64,000 nucleotides of DNA from Candidatus Thalassospirochaeta sargassi (GTDB lineage: Bacteria; Spirochaetota; Spirochaetia; UBA9216). This document shows, in pieces, positions 60,233 through 64,000 of the stretch. A program made the position numbers and the translations under genes. Within the stretch, counting starts at the first letter, position 1. Every line of letters starts with the position of its first letter. The notes beneath the pieces were generated by a model. The model saw nothing but the letters and a program-made list of their open reading frames with translations, did not search any database and had not been told where the DNA came from. Where the stretch lies: the NCBI GenBank assembly GCA_028532855.1, contig JAQQAL010000008.1, positions 62,001 through 126,000 of the forward strand, written 5' to 3'.

Positions 60233-61477
60233 ATGGAGAAATGGCGCAGAAACCTCTACACAGTTTGGTTTACACAATTTCTGTCTCTGCTCGGATTCGG
60301 CTTCGGACTGCCTTTTATCCCCTACTATATTCAGGAGCTGGGGGTTACAGATCCTGAAGCCCTTAAACTCTGGACAGGGTGGCTGACATCATCGCCCGCG
60401 CTTGCACTTGCGATTATGGCGCCGGTATGGGGGTTACTTGCCGACAGACTTGGTAAGAAACTGATGCTTATCCGTGCAATGGCGGGAGGAACCCTTGTTC
60501 TTGCCGGCCTCGGTTTTGTTAATTCAGCTCAAGGCGTTCTGATACTGCGAATAGTACAGGGGCTGTTCACCGGCACAGTGACTTCAAGTGCAGCTCTGGT
60601 TGCGAGCGGAACACCGGATAAGAAACTTTCCTATGCGCTGGGATTCGTCTCATCCTCGACCTTCATAGGCTGGTCGCTCGGGCCGGCCGTCGGCGGGCTG
60701 GTTGCGGAACATTTTGGATACAGGCCCAGCTTTCTTATAGGATCAGGGATAATGTTCGCGGGTCTTCTGCTTGTTCTTCTTCTGATACAGGAACCCACAC
60801 CGGAAATGGCGGGGCGCCTATCCGCAACACCGGAAAAAAACTACACAGAAGGCAGGAAAACCGGAAAATCAGAAACCAGGGGGCTGAAACTTCTCACACC
60901 GCTGCTTTTTCTGTTGTTCTTCCTGTTCTTTTTCATCAGACTTTCACGCGTACTGCCTACCCCGTTTCTGCCGCTTCTTGTACAGGAAATGCGTGGAACC
61001 ATAGAAGGTAGCGCCCGGATAACAGGACTTATATCCGGAGGGGTGGCACTGGCGGCCGCAGTATCAGGACTGACTCTCGCAAGACTAGGCGACAGGATGG
61101 ACAGACTGAAACTGCTTTCACTGCTTATTGGAGCAGGCGCTTTTACATCCGCACTCATTCCGGCCTTCTCCGGATTTACGATAATAGTAATATCACAGCT
61201 GTTGACGTATTTCTTCATAGGCGGCGTCGAACCGCTATTGATGTCCATCACAAGTGAACAGGTTAACTCCGAAAGCCGCGGTTTCCTCTTCGGAATTCAA
61301 ACAGCTGTAGGCTCAGCCGCCTGGTTCTTCTCCCCCCTGATTGGCAGCCGAATATCTGTTGCCTACGGTACGCCGGCTATATTTGCTCTTTTCCCCGTCC
61401 TGTTGGGCTTTACGACTATTTTATCAATCGCTGTCCGGCGGGCGGCTAAACACGCGGTGCAAGCTCCCCCTTCATAA
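60233..61477 (+). CDS. MFS transporter (multidrug-efflux type)
   Basis: A 414-residue protein with twelve predicted membrane helices. The MFS motif A is WGLLADRLGKKLMLIRAM in the loop between helices 2 and 3, RIVQGLFTGTVTS resembles motif B, and SLGPAVGG motif C, which marks drug:H+ antiporters. An acidic/basic loop separates the halves at about residues 200-225. The drug or metabolite is unknown. Its 3' end overlaps the convergent gene by 32 bp. Confidence 0.88.
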   Translation: MEKWRRNLYTVWFTQFLSLLGFGFGLPFIPYYIQELGVTDPEALKLWTGWLTSSPALALAIMAPVWGLLADRLGKKLMLIRAMAGGTLVLAGLGFVNSAQGVLILRIVQGLFTGTVTSSAALVASGTPDKKLSYALGFVSSSTFIGWSLGPAVGGLVAEHFGYRPSFLIGSGIMFAGLLLVLLLIQEPTPEMAGRLSATPEKNYTEGRKTGKSETRGLKLLTPLLFLLFFLFFFIRLSRVLPTPFLPLLVQEMRGTIEGSARITGLISGGVALAAAVSGLTLARLGDRMDRLKLLSLLIGAGAFTSALIPAFSGFTIIVISQLLTYFFIGGVEPLLMSITSEQVNSESRGFLFGIQTAVGSAAWFFSPLIGSRISVAYGTPAIFALFPVLLGFTTILSIAVRRAAKHAVQAPPS

Positions 61478-62321
61478 TCAGGTACTGCTGATCTTCATAA
61501 ATAAAATCTGTAGAATAAAAGACTCGGGAAACATGCAAATCGTCAGGATTTCCAGGAAGCACAAAAATTTCGAGCTCCAGATTGCCTTCGGCATTATTGA
61601 CAATCCTTGTTTTTATTGGAAATCCGGTAGCAGTATCAACCCATACAGTCCCGGCCGTATCGGAATCGTCGCAAACAAGATCATATTGCATACAGGTAAA
61701 ACTAAAAACCCTTGATACTTCTCCGGTACAAACCGACTCAACAGAATCTAAACTTGATATCATCAAAAAATCCATTGCCTGATCCCACAAAGAGGCTGCC
61801 TGACCGGCCAGTTCAAGATTAAAATCAGTCTCGGCCATCCTGACGGAAGAGTCTTCATCAGGCTGGCTCATCTGTGGAGAGGTTCCCTCAGTCGTTCTAT
61901 CTCTCGGAGGACCTCCGTTACCGCCCCTTGAACCGCCGCCCTGCTGCATCCCGCTCCGTGATTCACCGTCTTCACCAGGGCCAGCCTCTGGAGGCCCCAT
62001 TGCTTCATCTTCCGGCTCAACCGGCGAGATCATTCTAACCAGTTCACCATCCGAAATCTCGTAGCTTACTTCCGCATTCTGAGTAAACAGTGTCTGATAT
62101 TTTGAATTTGTCAATTCAATAGTCATTGAAAGAGAATCATTTCGATTATCGTATAGGGTTAGAAAAGCATTTGAACTATGTCTCCATAATTCGACTGCTT
62201 CGCTATCAGAGAGTTCTATCTTTTCAGCCGCAGCCGGTTCTGCTTCCTGCGTACCGCCGCAAAATGCAGCAAGCGATATAAAAACCATGACGCAGGCTGC
62301 GGTCAATTTGTTTTTATTCAT
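61446..62321 (-). CDS. Exported lipoprotein of unknown function
   Basis: A 291-residue protein with signal MNKNKLTAACVMVFISLAAF and lipobox Cys (LAAFC). The mature part has a beta-rich N-terminal half (EVSYEISDGELVRM), a low-complexity stretch rich in Gly, Pro, Met and Arg (residues 105-150; MQQGGGSRGGNGGPPRD), and a C-terminal part with VWVDTATGFPIKT. The layout resembles LolA/outer-membrane lipoprotein-sorting-like domains, but I cannot confirm it. It is divergent from the TolC operon. Confidence 0.6.
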   Translation of the reverse strand: MNKNKLTAACVMVFISLAAFCGGTQEAEPAAAEKIELSDSEAVELWRHSSNAFLTLYDNRNDSLSMTIELTNSKYQTLFTQNAEVSYEISDGELVRMISPVEPEDEAMGPPEAGPGEDGESRSGMQQGGGSRGGNGGPPRDRTTEGTSPQMSQPDEDSSVRMAETDFNLELAGQAASLWDQAMDFLMISSLDSVESVCTGEVSRVFSFTCMQYDLVCDDSDTAGTVWVDTATGFPIKTRIVNNAEGNLELEIFVLPGNPDDLHVSRVFYSTDFIYEDQQYLIMKGELAPRV

Positions 62322-62395
62322 CGGTTTTCTCCTAAATCGGAATAGATGTTCACATTGGGATTCTATCGCGGGGTATAATAAATGTAAGCAGTATT

Positions 62396-62422
62396 TTTAC
62401 ATAGTTTACATTACTTTTACAT
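62396..62422. promoter_or_regulatory. Triple TTTACAT direct repeat, possible response-regulator site
   Basis: TTTACAT occurs at 62396, 62405 and 62416, with an inverted ATGTAA at 62382. Spacing of 9 and 11 bp is near one helical turn. On the minus strand this reads GTAAA-N6-GTAAA-N4-GTAAA, close to the CpxR-type box of OmpR-family regulators. It lies between the lipoprotein gene and the efflux operon. Confidence 0.45.
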
Positions 62423-62475
62423 TCTGTTTAAAAATGCCTAAACCGCTAATGGTAATATCATCCGGGAGGAATTTT

Positions 62476-63777
62476 ATGAAAAGATTTATTAAAACAGGTC
62501 TGCTTGCAGCAATAATTTGTTCAGCTGCAACTCTGAACACAGCGGCAGAAGCGCTGATCCTGGATATTGAAACATGTATTGAAATGGCTCTTGAGAATAA
62601 CCCTGACTTTTTAATATCAAATATCAGCCTGCGAACTGCCCAGCGTGATAATAATACTGTATGGAACAATTTCCTACCGACAGCATCTCTAAGCGGATAT
62701 CACGGCGGAAGCTCGGCAATCATCAGTGATACAGCGGATTTCAGCTGGAGCACCTACGGCAAACTCAGCATGAGTCTTTCCCTTAACGCGGAGGTATTCA
62801 AAACTATTGAATCTATACGACTGGCTTATGAAAACGAGCAGATTTCATACGAAACAGCAAAAAGAGAGCTTGTAAGCACTGTTGAAGAAGAGTTCTATTA
62901 TCTCATAACCAGCAAATCAAGCCTTGAGATAACAAAGGCCAGCCTCGAACTGGCACAAAAAAACTATGAACAGACCCTCAGTAATTATAACCACGGTATG
63001 GCATCAGAACTTTCCGTGCTTCAGGCTGAAATTAACGCCGCAAATCTTAAACCGACCTATAAACAATCTCTTTCCAATCATGAATCCCGTCTTAGAAATT
63101 TTCTTATAGTACTTGGTATGGATCCGGAACAAGAAATTGAACTTGAAGGGGAACTGAACACTAAAATAGTAGAATTTGATGCCGAACAACTCATTCCGGA
63201 GCTTTCAAATCGCCTTGATCTGCAAACAATAGAAAAGAATATTGAAATACTCTCGAACAGCAGAACCTTAACAGCTTTAAGCAATAAAAGTCCGACACTC
63301 ACGGCATCTGGAAGCTGGCAGGTTGAGGCGCTTCCATCATATGCTGACATCCTCTCACTCAGCCTCACTCTCAGCATACCGATAGATGACTTCATTCCAG
63401 GTTCATCGACCTCAGTATCGCTGGCTGAAATTGACGATCAGATTCAACAATACGAACTCAGGCTCGGCAAGGCAATGAATGAAGCAAGGATAGAAATAAT
63501 TAATCTTATTGAACAGCTTGAAACCGCAGCAGACAACATGGATATTTCAGCACTGAATATTACGCTTGCGGAAAAAACCTATGAAATGAGTCAGCAGAGT
63601 TTTGCCCGCGGAGTGGTCGAACGCCTTGATGTGGAAGACGCTCAGCAGGCATATCTTTCCGCCAAACACCAGTATCTTTCAAGCCAGTATGATTACCTCA
63701 CAGGATTAATAAGTCTGCGCGATGCACTTGGCCTTTCAACATTGGATGAATTATATTCAAAAGGAGAAATCGAATGA
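62476..63777 (+). CDS. TolC-family outer-membrane efflux protein
   Basis: A 433-residue exported protein with signal peptide (MKRFIKTGLLAAIICSAATL). The OEP repeats are clear: LDIETCIEMALENNPDFLIS and ANLKPTYKQSLSNHESRLRN in the first half, and VERLDVEDAQQAYLSAKHQY in the second. It forms a trimeric channel through the outer membrane and periplasm. ATG 62476 is chosen for GGGAGGA; the frame opens earlier. Its stop overlaps the next ATG by 4 nt, so both are cotranslated. Confidence 0.9.
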   Translation: MKRFIKTGLLAAIICSAATLNTAAEALILDIETCIEMALENNPDFLISNISLRTAQRDNNTVWNNFLPTASLSGYHGGSSAIISDTADFSWSTYGKLSMSLSLNAEVFKTIESIRLAYENEQISYETAKRELVSTVEEEFYYLITSKSSLEITKASLELAQKNYEQTLSNYNHGMASELSVLQAEINAANLKPTYKQSLSNHESRLRNFLIVLGMDPEQEIELEGELNTKIVEFDAEQLIPELSNRLDLQTIEKNIEILSNSRTLTALSNKSPTLTASGSWQVEALPSYADILSLSLTLSIPIDDFIPGSSTSVSLAEIDDQIQQYELRLGKAMNEARIEIINLIEQLETAADNMDISALNITLAEKTYEMSQQSFARGVVERLDVEDAQQAYLSAKHQYLSSQYDYLTGLISLRDALGLSTLDELYSKGEIE

Positions 63778-64000
63778 AAAATAAAGTCGATCTTATAATC
63801 AAACTTGTTATTACAGCCGCAATAATCACCGTACTTGTAATACTTGCACTTCCGGCACTTGAATCCCGGGGAGTTATCTCAAAAAACACTTCCGTACAGC
63901 AGATGCCGGCAAGCAATCAGCGACCGTCCGGACCTCCCTCCGAACAGCTTGATGCTTCTAATAAACAGCCGATTGAAGGGCAGAAGCAGGATGATTCAAA
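63774..64000 (+). CDS. Probable efflux periplasmic adaptor subunit (partial)
   Basis: The first 75 codons of a gene cut by the window end. It begins MKNKVDLIIKLVITAAIITV, a single membrane anchor, followed by a Gln/Ser/Pro-rich linker (SVQQMPASNQRPSGPPSEQL). Coupling to TolC suggests an HlyD/AcrA-type membrane fusion protein; the diagnostic domains lie outside. Confidence 0.6.
   Translation, partial: MKNKVDLIIKLVITAAIITVLVILALPALESRGVISKNTSVQQMPASNQRPSGPPSEQLDASNKQPIEGQKQDDS

Overview
The window looks like the chromosome of a free-living spirochaete with a moderate GC content. Three things point there. The order rpsB-tsf-frr-uppS-cdsA-dxr-rseP and the order rpsF-ssb-rpsR-(DUF2232)-rplI-dnaB are both gene orders I associate with treponemes. 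A bacterial XPB helicase and many spirochaete-style TPR/WD40/HEAT envelope proteins are present. A diderm envelope is shown by TolC, lipoproteins and a MltD-like transglycosylase. The assignment is inference; there is no rRNA gene here, and I found no tRNA gene or CRISPR array.

Layout. 1-5050: the end of an ATPase gene, an RRM RNA-binding protein, a flavin split-barrel protein, typA, a 5'-truncated histidine kinase and a fructokinase. 5114-9589 (minus): an ECF vitamin-type transporter operon (fused double ATPase, EcfT, a DUF2459 protein, an S component and an amidohydrolase). 9776-14375 (plus): a soluble protein that looks like the cytoplasmic part of MotA joined to a FliG C-terminal region, then XPB helicase and its Helicase_C_3 partner. 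14365-23222: fused AroD-AroE and a set of exported TPR, SH3 and LysM proteins. 23233-27795: ABC-F, AEC permease, exonuclease III, a DUF4321-like protein and Maf. 27973-37046: the translation and envelope operon from rpsB to rseP, then CpXC and WD40 proteins.

37152-44153 (mostly minus): an LVIVD pseudogene, a FecR/TPR protein, a complete IS481-like insertion sequence (38520-39722) with a 16-bp target duplication at the very end of a ComFB gene, then dnaB-rplI-DUF2232-rpsR-ssb-rpsF. 44312-47517: a HEAT-repeat protein, a small unknown and OsmC. 47784-56318 (minus): one operon for a 2-oxoacid dehydrogenase complex (E1alpha, E1beta, E2, E3) followed by crotonase, acyl-CoA dehydrogenase and EtfBA, so that an acyl-CoA made by the complex could be oxidised, or an enoyl-CoA reduced, with Etf as electron carrier. 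56587-64000: PH and PilZ-like membrane proteins, a split RluA system, two permeases, an exported protein, and the start of a TolC/periplasmic adaptor efflux operon.

The most interesting signals are the MotA/FliG hybrid; a repeated promoter arrangement in which the -10 box lies 6-8 nt before the start codon, implying leaderless mRNAs for several genes; the dehydrogenase complex whose lipoyl domain sits on E3 and not on E2; an acyl-CoA dehydrogenase with glycine at the usual catalytic glutamate position; and the clean insertion-sequence footprint in comFB.
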